This document shows positions 44,645 through 55,133 of a stretch of DNA of 64,000 nucleotides, in pieces; within the stretch, counting starts at the first letter, position 1, and the number at the start of each line of letters is the position of its first letter. The stretch lies in NCBI GenBank assembly GCA_019722365.1, contig JADFUC010000886.1:34542-98541 (forward strand), read 5' to 3'. A program made the position numbers and the translations under genes. The notes beneath the pieces were generated by a model. It saw only the letters and a program-made list of their open reading frames with translations. It was not told the origin of the DNA and searched no databases. Source of the DNA: Lithospermum erythrorhizon. Its lineage: Eukaryota > Streptophyta > Magnoliopsida > Boraginales > Boraginaceae.

Positions 44645-46840
44645 ATAATTAATGAATAATTAATCTCACCACCTATAACTTAAGAAATGAGTATCAAGTC
44701 AATTTTAAAGTTGTGCAATCATCTACATCATCTGGGCATACTGTGATGGCAGGTATTACAGTGTTATACTTGATATGAGAATGGATCATTTTAAAAAGTG
44801 ATTTTCACTAATGTTGTGGGCTTTCAGATGATTGTTCCAAGTAACATCTTGGTAAAATTGGTGGCTTAACAGGTGATTTCCACTAACATTATGAGCTCGG
44901 TGATACGATGTCAGGTAGTACCCTGTTAGGAGGTCTAGTGTGACCCAAGAGTTATGTCGTGGTACATAATTGGTTAGTTAATCTTCCATTCGCACAACTT
45001 ATCTACTATTTTATTCACTGTTAATTGGGAAAATTAAATGTATATAGCTTTGTAATGTGAAATAAAATAAGTTAAGGAGAAATCCATAAGACTTGAGGTA
45101 ATATAGTGTTACACGTGCTAACACGGTTTCCTTCTTTAAGCCATTCGAAAATGGTTATGTGTTAATAAAAGACATGATTTAATCACATGGACACATTACG
45201 TGAACTTAGGTTCACGTAAACAACGTCACGTGATATAATTGAGAGATAATTAATTTTATCTCAATTAAACGTGGTGATGCTATGAAGACTATATGTTATA
45301 TTGTCTCTTGGCCACCATAAAAGTCTTGAATAATTAGTTTAATCTCTTTTTAAAACTAAATGGGAATAATGTTGGATGATCTTAAATGTTCACATCCTAG
45401 GAGACGTATAAATTTGGTATTTAGTTTCAGCAATATGATGACTGGTTGTGAATTATGATGAAACATAAGCTTGTGGTTTGTAGAACCAATAAACAATATT
45501 GTCTACCCAGTTTGCACATCACTTGTAAAGTTAAGTGCACGAAGAACTGTAATTTGAATTAATAATTAGTTTCATTGTTTCAAACATCAAGCACAGAAAG
45601 AAGGATAATAAGTAACACTTGAGAAATAGAAAGAAAAGTTTGATAGAACCTCATATCTCAAATGATTTACTATAAAAAAAACTTTAATGTTTTGGGGCTA
45701 AACTACGAGTGTCTTGGACATTAATTTTGAATTACATGATGTTAGATCATGGATATGAGCCAAGTAGTAGTAGGAAGATAAGACGCAACGAAAGATTAAC
45801 GAGCCCTTGTGTAATGTTAGGTGACTACATTATAAGAGCACACAGTTTAAATCCTCCATCTAGGTGGTTGAGATTTCAAACTGTTTCTTTGAACTTGTAT
45901 GAATATAAAAGGATGTCATATTTAATATGGACACCTACGTATTTCCATCTATGTGTCAGCTGATCCTGATTGAAGGAATGTTATTCTACTATTCTTCTAA
46001 AAGACAATATATTTTGGATAACAAACACTTGGGTTATACTTATGAAACCTGACTTTAACAAGACTTGAGTTCAATCTTACAGAGATGAACTAAGTCAACT
46101 CTTACTAGATTTAGTGAGGGGTTCGTTAATCTTGATTTAGTTTGTATGTTCACATACAACTTGATCAAGGATATAAGTCATCGAATGATACATCATAATT
46201 GATAAGAGTTTGGGGACAACCATTGAATACTATCAAGTTAGAATCAGAAGCTATCATCGATATAGTAATGTATTATCCGAGGAATGAGGACATCATTCGA
46301 TCTTAAAAGCGTACTTGGTAAGATCGTAAATGAGGAATTGTGTTTGTGGAAGTGAAAACACAAGGGATGAAATCTTTCAATTTCTGTACCAAAAAGAATT
46401 TTCATTCTAACCTTAGGTGTGTCATTAATTGGTGATCACAGTAAGGATTGTGTTAACGATGGTTGGGAACGTAAAGAGTGAAATAATTTCAAATATCAAA
46501 ATTTATTTTCTTTAAATAAATTTTCATACTGACTACGAGACAACTTCAAGGGGTTATGTTTGACAAAACTTTGAAGCATCGTATGGACAAGTTAGTATTA
46601 TGTCATTGAACTAGAGATAATTTAGCACGGGATCCAATGTTGAGATTATGTCATTGTGTGCATAACTAGAAGGACTATAGAATTACAATTTATTATATGT
46701 ATAATATCTTCATTATGAAGTGTAAATGGTGGAAGTAAATAGATGACTTGAATGTATTCATGTGACTCCTTAGGAGATACCACGTGTTGGAAACCTTCAG
46801 TTGTATCAGGAATGTTATGTGAGAATTCACGATGTATTCT
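44645..46840 (+). pseudogene. Copia 5' internal region, decayed
   Basis: The segment at 44690-44840 matches the copia 5' internal region at 3575-3720 (CAATTTTAAAGTTGTG, then a block ending in GTTGTGGGCTTTCAGATG). Beyond 45000 no domain is legible; the open frame at 45709-45963 shows no family signature. It probably covers gag and the start of pol in a heavily degraded state. Confidence 0.4.
45197..45218. promoter_or_regulatory. Perfect 9-bp inverted repeat with ACGTG cores
   Basis: TACGTGAAC and GTTCACGTA flank a 4-bp loop. A second imperfect dyad (45243-45282, around AATTGAGAGATAA) follows, flanked by CACGTGAT and ACGTGGTG. The setting is the decayed copia interior; function unknown. Confidence 0.4.
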
Positions 46841-46849
46841 TTGATGATT

Positions 46850-47640
46850 TGGTCCGGTTTTACGGCGATGGGCGGATCGCGAATCCTACAGAAAGTTGAG
46901 CTTCGATATGCCTTGATCCAAATGGAAGCTCCTACAAAATAAGGACCGGTTGCCCCACAGAGGAAACTTTCCGGCGATCAAATGCATTAAGGATCGAAAG
47001 AGTTTAGCTTCTGAAAGATGGGTATCAAAGTGAACTTACTTGATTTGTCCTCAAGGTTTACCTTTTATAGTTATCCGGACCGTTACTTGGTCGAGCCTTG
47101 ATGGCTCCATTATTTCGGATGGTCATGATTCGTAGCTCATTAAGGGTTCGAGTAATTACGGTCTTCATTACTACTCATAATTACCTTCTTAATTGAGCTC
47201 GTTAGAGCCGTTAGCCGCCAACTGACTCTCCCCTTGAGATGAATTTGCTTTCGTCCACTCTTAGTATAAGGACCTCGCACTCGGCCTATCGTGTGGCCCG
47301 AGGTCCCATTTATTTGTTGGCTTGCTATCACATCTATGATCCCATTTAAAGGGAGAGGCCAATCATCTTACGACATATCACAGACCGAGCCACTTTTTAT
47401 TAATGGTTATCATGTGCCCCAATCCGGCCCATTTTCTATGGGCGGATCATAGGTGGAGTCTTCCTCCTTTGCGCTTACCAAACAAGTGCGTCTTCCACTC
47501 CAGCGTCAGCTGCAGAAAGCGGTTGAGGTGATTCCACATTACTACATGATACACCCAAAATTAATTATTTTGAGAACCGCCGCCCTTCCCATTTAGGCTT
47601 TCGGTTGATATATATCGTGGTAATTCCTTCGATCCTTCAA
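46850..47640 (-). mobile_element. LTR-like region with minus-strand TATA box
   Basis: On the minus strand TATAAAAGG (47069-47061) lies in GC-rich flanks and is followed by a leader. The stretch lacks genes. It adjoins a plus-strand gypsy-type gag remnant at 47.9 kb, so orientation is contradictory unless two elements meet here. The plus strand also has a candidate TATA (GATATATATC near 47609) followed by a pyrimidine-rich leader. Confidence 0.35.
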
Positions 47641-47940
47641 CTCATTTTCCTTCTCTCCTACTTCCTCCCGTTTAGCCGAACAATCCAATAAGCGCCACGA
47701 GGTCGAGGTATATGATGATGCGAGTGCGTCTTGCATTCACGCCAATCTCTCCTCACCCAAACTGCAACCTTGAGTGGATAGTACTGACCAATTCAGCGCC
47801 ATACGCGCTTTATAGATCTCCGACTCCCTCTCCCTGCATCCGATTTGCTCGAGCAATCGTCGTCCTCCTCGATCTAAAGCGATAGGGCCGATATCAACCT
47901 CTGCTGTAGTGAACCCTCCGAAAATGACACGGCGCCCGTT

Positions 47941-49530
47941 ATGGCTCGGTCGAGATCCCAGCGTAAAGCGACGTCGGCGGCAGGGCTGATTGGGCTAACT
48001 ACCCCCTCCACGGCTAAAGTATCTTCAAGGTGTCTTTGGAGAATGGCCTATACGCCAATCCGCCGCTGTAGGGGTGTTGTCTTTGGTGAGTGCATCGCCT
48101 TGGCCCCGCCTCCCCAATATGTGGTTTCTCCGTTAATGGATTCTCACGTACTTTTGCCTCCTTTTGTGGGAATGGAACCTACTACGGAGTTCTTCCTCAC
48201 CTCGTTCACCCACCGTACCCAGAGGTTGGATTTCCTCTATTTTGTGGCTAAATCAAACATGAAGAGTTTTTGTGGACACTTTTCTGCTTGAAGTTGAACT
48301 TCGAGTCTTGGAGACACATTTATTGCCGTCTCTGGGGAAGATCTCCTCACGGATGTCCCTTCTGCCTTCATGCCCCATCAGAGGTCCACCGGGGCTCTTC
48401 AAAGGTCAACCCAACATAAGGCTGACTCAATTGCTTTTGCTATCTACTGGGCAAACACTCGTCTAATGCCGCCGTTTACGCTCGACACCGAGTCTTGGCG
48501 AGGACTCTCCCTAGATCTGTAGAGGACCTTGGGGCTTTGGAGGCTCAGCCACTTATAACGTTGGTGACCCTGTTTCGAACCCTCCACTTGCCATCCCAGC
48601 TACTTCTTCTGATTAACGCCCTTTGAAGTAAGGTTTCACCGCCTCTGCGGCCTCTGCTTTTAGGCTAGGTGGGGACTATTTCTTTTAATGGAATGTATCA
48701 CATGGCGAGCTCCGTGCTCCGGTGGGGCTAATCCGGTGGTGGTTAGGCTTCGTCGAGAAGAAGAGTCACGGGTCAACTCGAGGAAGGTATATCTCTTCTA
48801 TGCTCTCCGCTGTTTTACCCACTTACGTTGCTCTTATACCGCGCTTTGCATCACGCTTTAGGCCTACCTCTTTGTAGAAGCCGACCCCGATGCCGGCTAC
48901 TCGTCCCTATAGCTACAGGTTTGGTAGATGGCACTTTGGGGTTAATAGGAGGATCCCATTGTAGTCTTGTCTCTTCCCGAGAGCTAGTGAAAATCTATAC
49001 CACTCAGTCGTTGGAGCCGTGACCTCCTCGAGAGCATCTCCTTGGGAGACAATCTGCTACTCGATGCTGGAGCACATGGAGTCATAAGCCAAAATGGCTT
49101 TAGCTAGCAGGCAACCAGCAAGCCTTGGCATGCGGAGTTTATGAAAACGCCCGCTTCCGGCTCTGAAGATATACGCCTCGATAAGAGAGGATGGGATCCC
49201 TGCTTGACCCAGTGACACTCTCAATTTTGGAGGAGGGTATAAAACTCCACTTGTCCCGGGTTAGGATCTTATGTTTTATCCTGCTTTTATGTTTGTGGGT
49301 GTCACGACTCGACCCACTTTTGCAGCTGACTCCCTTTTGGTAGATCCCGATGTCGAGGTTGCTCGACCGTGAGGCGATTTCACTATCGCCTAAGGGATAA
49401 GGTATGTCTCTCTATGTCCTTGCCTCTTGTTGTTTGACATACGGTAACCCACGCCGCTGAAGTTTTTTACCTTCATGGGATAGTGTTCCAGTCCTATAGG
49501 AAGCTCTTATCCTCCTACGAATAGGCCAGT
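47941..49530 (+). pseudogene. Gypsy-type transposon gag-like remnant (PF04195-like)
   Basis: The plus-strand frame 47941-48291 is open for 116 codons and ends at a stop after VAKSNMKSFCGHFSA. Its C-terminal part reads VGMEPTTEFFLTSFTHRTQR, followed by LDFLYFVAKSN. This resembles the 'putative gypsy type transposon' domain (PF04195) of plant retroelements, where a segment GIxPTVELFLxxFxL precedes FYFxxR. The N-terminal part is Arg/Ser-rich. The domain's remainder lies in other frames beyond 48291, and the sequence up to 49530 is GC-richer than the surroundings with only short frames. I am not sure of the family. Confidence 0.4.
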
Positions 49531-49539
49531 GGATCCTCT

Positions 49540-49830
49540 TGTTGGAAAATTATGCTAACTTGTTCATAAAAAAAATAAACAAATGCAACCAAGATTGAAT
49601 AAATGTATAATAACGAATTACGAAAACATACACGATATAATTCATATACGTATGAATACGAGAGTACTTACAAAAATGTGAAAATGATGAGCATTGATCT
49701 TCGAATCCTCCGTTTTAATCCTCGGCGCCTCAGTGAAATCCCTCGATTAGTCCGCACAGGCGGTTGAATCACGCGATTGGACTTGCCTAGGAATTTCACG
49801 AGCAGTGGACAAGATTATCGAATGGATTTA
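49540..49830 (+). mobile_element. Possible copia-type LTR start fragment
   Basis: TGTTGGAAAATTATGCTAAC begins at 49540, the usual start of many plant copia LTRs (TGTTGGAAAxT). The following 290 bp have no coding content and stop where minus-strand copia RT begins. Confidence 0.35.
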
Positions 49831-49834
49831 CATC

Positions 49835-50145
49835 CATTTCCCGTATTTCATAGTCATAAATGCGACAATGGCTAAGATTGCTCAGAGATGGATTTAAGCG
49901 TAACCCGATGGTGAATAAATTTCATCATAGTCAATCCCATGAATTTGCTTGAAACCTTTACGCGAGCACCGCTTTGGCTTTATGGATGTTTCATCTTTGT
50001 CATGTTTCTTCTTAAATACCCATTTACACTCAATAGGACGAACCTCATTGGGTAAATTTGACAGGACGAGCTTTGTTTGGTACATAGAATCATCTCGAAC
50101 CGTGGCTATCGGCCATTTATCGGCTTCTTTCTTTGCTTTCATTTA
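49835..50145 (-). pseudogene. Ty1/copia reverse transcriptase remnant, minus strand
   Basis: The frame 50142-49894 reads LSNLPNEVRPIECKWVFKKK, then continues HDKDETSIKPKRCSRKGFKQ and IHGIDYDEIYSP. This is the N-terminal part of the copia RT. Beyond 49890 another frame gives ILAIVAFMTMKYGKWM, the MAFHDYEIWQMDVK region. The catalytic part and the RNase H are missing; the element is cut at about 49835. Confidence 0.8.
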
Positions 50146-50379
50146 GCACTCGCCGCGAGAGGCCAAGAACAAATAAACTTTCAATTATGAGGCTTCACCA
50201 CCCACCCAGCAGTGCGGTTCTGACGATCTACATTGGATCTCCTAAGGATTGGCTCTCAGCGATCTCTGTGGATCCAAGAATTGGATCTTTTATGAAGGCA
50301 CTAATTCTTGTGGTGTGTGTCATCTACACTGATGTATTGGCGATCGCTTGATCGTCTTGAGTTTCCCCAAAATTAACAC

Positions 50380-51250
50380 GCCGCTCACAGCCATACGGAC
50401 ATATATTCCTTTTCAAGAAATATTCCTGATCTTGCAACGAGTATTTTATTCTCGTGCTTCAAGTAGAAGTAGTAATCAACGGGTTCCTTTGTATACCAAT
50501 TAAAGTACCATTTATCAGATTTAGGCACTAGTCTATATTTTGTCAACTTCTTGAACATAAGCTTCATAGTCCCCGAATCCGGAGAGACCCCGATTTGGGA
50601 AACTTCGTAACTCAATTCATGAATTATTTCGTATGTTGATATAGTTGGATCTTTATTAAGTGTAATTGATGCGCTTTTTAGTGTATATCGAAATTAACTC
50701 GTAGGATAGATAGGCTCGTCGTATGTCAAGCCGTGTCAATAAAGGTTCGATTTCTCTCCTTTCACTTAATAAACTCGTGGCGTCCTGCGGGAGTGAGTTG
50801 TAAGACAATACCGCCTCTTTGAAGGATGAGTATTTGAACCCTTGACTTAAATATTCTCTCTTACATAAGGCAAAAATCTTTATAGTCTTGTTCGATTGGT
50901 TCTTTTGCCATCCTTGAAAGTTCATGAAGGATTCCACGTTTGTGTTTCATCGGTACACATACTTGAATTTCTTGTAATTATACGTAAGTGAATGAAGTAA
51001 CTATAACCATCTCGTGCAGATGTGTTCATTGGTCCACATACATTGGCTTGTATGATTCCCAAAAAACATTTGCCTTTCATTGTATCCAATGAAGGGCGAT
51101 TTGGTCATTCTGCCCAGTAGGCAAGATTCATACTTATCGTATGATCCATAATCGAACCAGTATTCTACCGGGTAAGTTCCTTGATACGTACACGTTTATA
51201 TGACTGTTTTGCGATACCCGCGGATATATAGGCTTTTAAGCCGTTAGGAA
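50380..51250 (-). pseudogene. Ty1/copia integrase remnant, minus strand
   Basis: Minus-strand frames show, in order, KYESCLLGRMTKSPF with GYNER (about 51150-51065; end of the zinc finger and start of core), then ESFMNFQ near 50935 and NKTIKI. Further down come RREIEPLLTRLDIR (50755-50705, the RRNRTLLDMVR motif) and a C-terminal part LTKYRLVPKSDKWYF plus LKHENKILVARSGIFLEKEY at about 50545-50400. The last part is well preserved for 76 codons. Frameshifts lie between. Gag lies upstream (51.4-52.3 kb). Confidence 0.75.
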
Positions 51251-51389
51251 CTTATGCGCTATCGATGTTATGTTCCTCGATTGGCGATGTCTGAGAGTCG
51301 GACATCTTGGAGAAATGTATTACTTTATATACATTTCTTATAGAGATCTAAACACATTAGGGATCACCTTTTTGAAACGGAAGAAAAAA

Positions 51390-52400
51390 TCCTTCATTAT
51401 TCAAAAATACCAAAAGAAAGTAGTAATATTCTGTATAAGCGGAGGTCTTTTGATAAACATTGTTTAAATTTAGAAACACGTCGGAGGCAAAAATTCAAGC
51501 GATGGATCCCTCTTGCGGGGCTATAACATACGCATCGTCGCTGCGTCGATCCATCTCTCCTCTTTAAGTCATTTACACTTGTAGTTTTGTAGAGGCTGAG
51601 TGAATTCGTTAGACGTTCTTTCACATCTTCCAAGAATTTTTGCAGTCGACTTCGGTGACCACAGATCCCCGATAATGACACTTGTCCTCCTTTCTTGTTC
51701 CCACATGACATTCTTGGAAACCTTAGGTTTCCTCGAACCATCCAACCTTACCGTTGTACTTCTTCTTAAAATTCCTTTTTGTTTGGACCACAGCTTGAGA
51801 AGAAATAAGTCTTTAGTCTTTGGGAGGACTTTAGGATAAGGGCTACGGCCGGTTCTTCAGCTACCCGAGTCAGACATTGAGTCATTCCACGAAGCCTATC
51901 ATTTTAATGACATGAGGGCTTCATGACTGTCCGTTTCAACTTCTTATCGGTAGGAACCACCAGAGACGATGTAAATATCTCGTTCGCTTGGTCGAAATAA
52001 CTCATCGGAGTTCTTGGTATTGTCATATGCTTTCACCTTCTCCAACTGAGTTTGGAATGCAGGTTCCATATTGGCTAGCGTAAGACATTGGACATCTACA
52101 ACATCAGACTTGTATTTTTTATAGGCTTCCCTTTCCCTATTGGTGGAAGCGTCCTTTGAATTACAGGATGGGACCTAGTGTTCAACACATACTCACGATT
52201 TCTCTCACGCTAGAGAATAATCCTCAAGTTTCGAGACCAGTCATCAAAGTTTAAGTTGTTGAGCTTGCACTTCTCAGAGTGGAAATCACTAAACATGATC
52301 AATTGCCATACTCGTCCACGATACCCGGTACACTACCGTCGCGGTGTGCCCGGTGATCATGATAAGTTTCAAAACTTTAAAATTGGTTTGATACGAGTGC
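51390..52400 (-). pseudogene. Ty1/copia gag and protease region, minus strand
   Basis: At 52260-52210 (minus) KLNNLNFDDWSRNLRIIL-like sequence is legible, the gag N-terminus. At 52380-52330 the 5' internal block recurs (ACCAATTTTAAAGTTTTG), as at 3575 and 44690. The 114-codon frame 51741-51397 covers the end of gag and the protease region in a shifted frame. The CCHC knuckle is not legible. Confidence 0.6.
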
Positions 52401-52852
52401 TTAAATTTTATGTTGAGGTTCATATTATTTGATTAATTATTTAACATGTTATGTAGCACATATTCAAATAATATGCACACCATGAAAAATAAAATAAATA
52501 ATACACATTTAGAAGATATATGATATGATCCTAAACTAATAAATAATAAACCTATTCTGGCTTATCCAAGTGCAATCTTGTGATGTGACTTTTGGAAACT
52601 TCAGTGACATGGTGGAAGCATGTCTTGGCCTCCATAATTATACATTTATTTACTAACTTGACTAAGGCGACCGCCTTGAGACTTGTGGGTAAAATAAAAT
52701 AAATAAAATAAAATGACTCGGCCAGCATTAAATTAATACGACATATAAGCGGTTACTGCTTGTATTTCAAATACAACTAGGTCATATCAATATATCACTT
52801 TCTTTTCTGTAGTATATTCATGAAATATATATATTATTAAAATGGATTAATA

Positions 52853-52856
<4 letters not shown>

Positions 52857-52895
<39 letters not shown>
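52857..52895. repeat. (TA)n microsatellite
   Basis: About 19 TA units in an AT-rich context inside the copia LTR. Confidence 0.9.
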
Positions 52896-52898
<3 letters not shown>

Positions 52899-53209
52899 AT
52901 TCAATAGTTATTACAATAACTATTTCATTTTATACAATAAAAAATTATTACAATAATCATGTCATATAAATATAATACGATAAAACTAGCAATTTTTTAT
53001 CTAAATATATTTATATTTTAACTAGAAGATTGTTACATTGATTATATCTGAATAAAAGGATAAATAATGAAAGGGATTATTGAATTAAACTTATTATCAT
53101 TAAAATTGGTAATTATAATTATGATAGCAATAAATGATAATAAATACATAAAAAACCGAAATTCGTAATTTTAAAAAAATGGATTAGGGTTTTGTAATAA
53201 TCGATGAAG

Positions 53210-53345
53210 AAGCCTTGGCGGTACCGATTACCAGCCGGTCTCTGAATGGAACCGCGGTTAGTCCGTCCGACGCGTCCAACGGTGGCGGGCGTCGCGTTGG
53301 CCGCGAAGACGCGCTTGGGCGACGCCCATGAGCAGCGCCTCCGTT
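53210..53345. other. CpG-rich block inside the AT-rich copia LTR
   Basis: Strongly GC- and CpG-rich (for example GTCCGTCCGACGCGTCCAAC and GGCGGGCGTCGCGTTGG) in a surrounding AT-rich LTR. No open frame of note. Confidence 0.5.
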
Positions 53346-53590
53346 CTAAAATTCAGTTTTTGATTTAATTCAAATGTTTGGAAAAAATCGATTTGAAGGT
53401 CTTAAAGATATCCAAAAATTCTGTAATTTTTACCAGACATTCCACACAATTTTCTTAAACGTTTCCAATTGGAATGTTGTAAAAAACATCCATAAAACAT
53501 TAATTATATAATAAACATTCCAGAAATCACAAACTTGTTTTGGGACACTTAAACAATCAAAAAAATTATGAAATTTTCGGAGATCTTACA

Positions 53591-54560
53591 GTCATGGAAT
53601 GAGAGTTGTGAAGAATAATTGAAGAAGTGAAAGTAGATTGGACTTTGCCTGGTGAAGATGATGGGCCACTACGATAGAGTGGTAATTATTAGGTGCACCT
53701 CTTAGGAGTTAAAAGGGAGATTTTGGACGAAGCTCATAATGCTCCATATAATATGCATCCTGGTGGTACAAAGATGTATAGAAATTTAAGAGCAGTGTAT
53801 TGGTGGCCTAAGATGAAAAGAGAAATTGTTGAGTTTGTATCAAAATGTTTGACTTGCCAACAAGTGAAGATTGAACACAGACATCCAACAGGGTTCTTTC
53901 TGACCTTTCTATTCGAGTGGACTTGGGAGCATATCACGATGGATTTGTCTTTGGACTCGAGAATGTTGAGAAACAATTATAGTATTTGGGTAATAGTGGA
54001 TAAACTATCGAAATCGGCTCATTTCTTACCAATTAAGTGCCTGAGTCTTGAAGCGGTTAGCGAGTTCTATGTTCATCAAATTGTGCGATTGCATGGAGTG
54101 CGGTATCGTTAATGTCGGATCGAGATTCTAGATTCACCTCCAAATTTTGGAAGGATTTCCAAGAAGTGATGGGGGTCGAAGGTTAATTTATTGTCATTTC
54201 ATCCACCGATCGGATAAGTCGGAGAGAAACGAAATTCATTGGAGGATATGTTGTGGGCTTGTGTGTTGAACTTCTCTAAGAATTGGGATGATGAGTTGCC
54301 TAAGATGGAGTTTGCGTATAATAATAGCTTCCATGCCAGTATTGAGATGGCACCATTTGAGGCGTTGTACGGCAGGAAATGTAGGACTCCAGTTTGTTGG
54401 AATGAAGTAGGAGATAGAAAAATATATGGTTCGGAGTTGGTGGAAAGGTCGATGGAAAGAATAAAATTGATACAACAACACTTGAAAGTGGCGCAAGATA
54501 GACAAAAAAATGTATCACGGATCATCGCCGGCAGTTGCGTTTGAAGTGGTGACAAAGTCT
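53591..54560 (+). pseudogene. Ty3/gypsy integrase remnant
   Basis: The frame 53693-54112 (139 codons) starts with the H2C2 zinc-finger region (KREILDEAHNAPYNMHPGG, then YRNLRAVYWWPKMKREI and CLTCQQVK). It runs into the catalytic core, whose first Asp is in HITMDLSL (near 53942). VIVDKLSKSAHFLP follows. After a frameshift at 54110 SDRDSRFTSKFWKDFQEV gives the second Asp (54114-54170). LEDMLWACV at 54241-54267 follows the region where the catalytic Glu lies. FAYNNSFHASIEMAPFEALY and GRKCRTPVCW complete the core to 54400. The 5' end is cut by the copia LTR. At least three frameshifts. Confidence 0.85.
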
Positions 54561-54965
54561 TCTTGAGAATATTCCCTTGGAAAGGTGTGTTGAGATTTGG
54601 GAAGAAAGGGAAGTTGAGTCCACGATATATTGGTCCGTATGAGATTTTGGATAGAGTTGGTCCGGTGGCTTATCGTTTAGCTTTGCCCCTAGAATTGGAG
54701 AGAATTCATAATGTGTTTCATGTGTCATGTTTGATATAGCTATGATGAATCCTATATCATGGAGTCGCGACCAATTGAGCCCAGAGAGGACGCTACGTAT
54801 GAAGAGAAACCGGTGAAAATTCGTCGAGAAAAGGAAAAGTGATGCGAAATAAAGTTGTGGCCTTAGTGAAGGTATTGTGGCGAAACCAACGAGTAGAGGA
54901 AGCTACATGGGAGCGAGAGGAGGATGTTATAAATCGATATCCGCATCTTTTTGAAATATAAGGTT
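54561..54965 (+). pseudogene. Gypsy integrase C-terminal and chromodomain-like region
   Basis: Continues with [20 protein letters not shown], then [20 protein letters not shown] and HNVFHVS (54545-54730), the GPY/F module. A chromodomain-like stretch KVLWRNQRVEEATWEREEDV follows, then INRYPHLF (54877-54955). This places the element in the chromovirus group. Small frameshifts interrupt it. The chromodomain would tether integration to particular chromatin. Confidence 0.8.
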
Positions 54966-55099
54966 AGTTGTTCAAATTTGCGCTATAATGTAATTTATTT
55001 TTTAGGTTGAGAAAAGTTATAATTGGGCATGTGATATAACTTATTTGATACGAGAGTAAGGGTTGAAGTTGCGAAAGCAGGCAGGCTAAGTTGTGAGTA

Positions 55100-55133
55100 A
55101 ATTTCGAGGACGAAATTTTTATTAGGTGGGTAG
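55100..55133 (+). promoter_or_regulatory. Gypsy pre-LTR block and polypurine tract
   Basis: The segment ATTTCGAGGACGAAATTTTT followed by ATTAGGTGGGTAG occurs here and, one base apart, at 63242-63275. There it directly precedes the 3' LTR. The purine-rich AGGTGGG is the probable plus-strand primer. Here the next base starts TGTAACGACCCGCCC, but the sequence beyond is an LTR in reverse orientation. Confidence 0.75.

Larger units (their letters stand above)
52425..53590 (-). mobile_element. Copia 5' LTR, minus strand
   Basis: On the minus strand it starts TGTAAGATCTCCG at 53590 and ends next to the 5' internal region at about 52425. It shares TTATTTATCCTTTTA and a GTCACATCACAAGATTGCA-type block with the LTR at 43.8-44.6 kb. 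Length about 1.17 kb. It interrupts a gypsy integrase reading frame, whose sequence starts at 53591. It contains a (TA)n run at 52857-52895 and a GC-rich block at 53210-53345. Confidence 0.65.

Noticed and set aside
47140..47331. 63-codon minus-strand ORF as a gene
   Set aside because: No recognisable domain, inside an LTR-like region with a promoter reading through it.
52857..52895. Origin- or centromere-related AT tract
   Set aside because: Simple (TA)n microsatellite in a copia LTR; no array or other evidence.
54199..54555. 118-codon minus-strand ORF
   Set aside because: Antisense to the well-supported gypsy integrase core on the plus strand.
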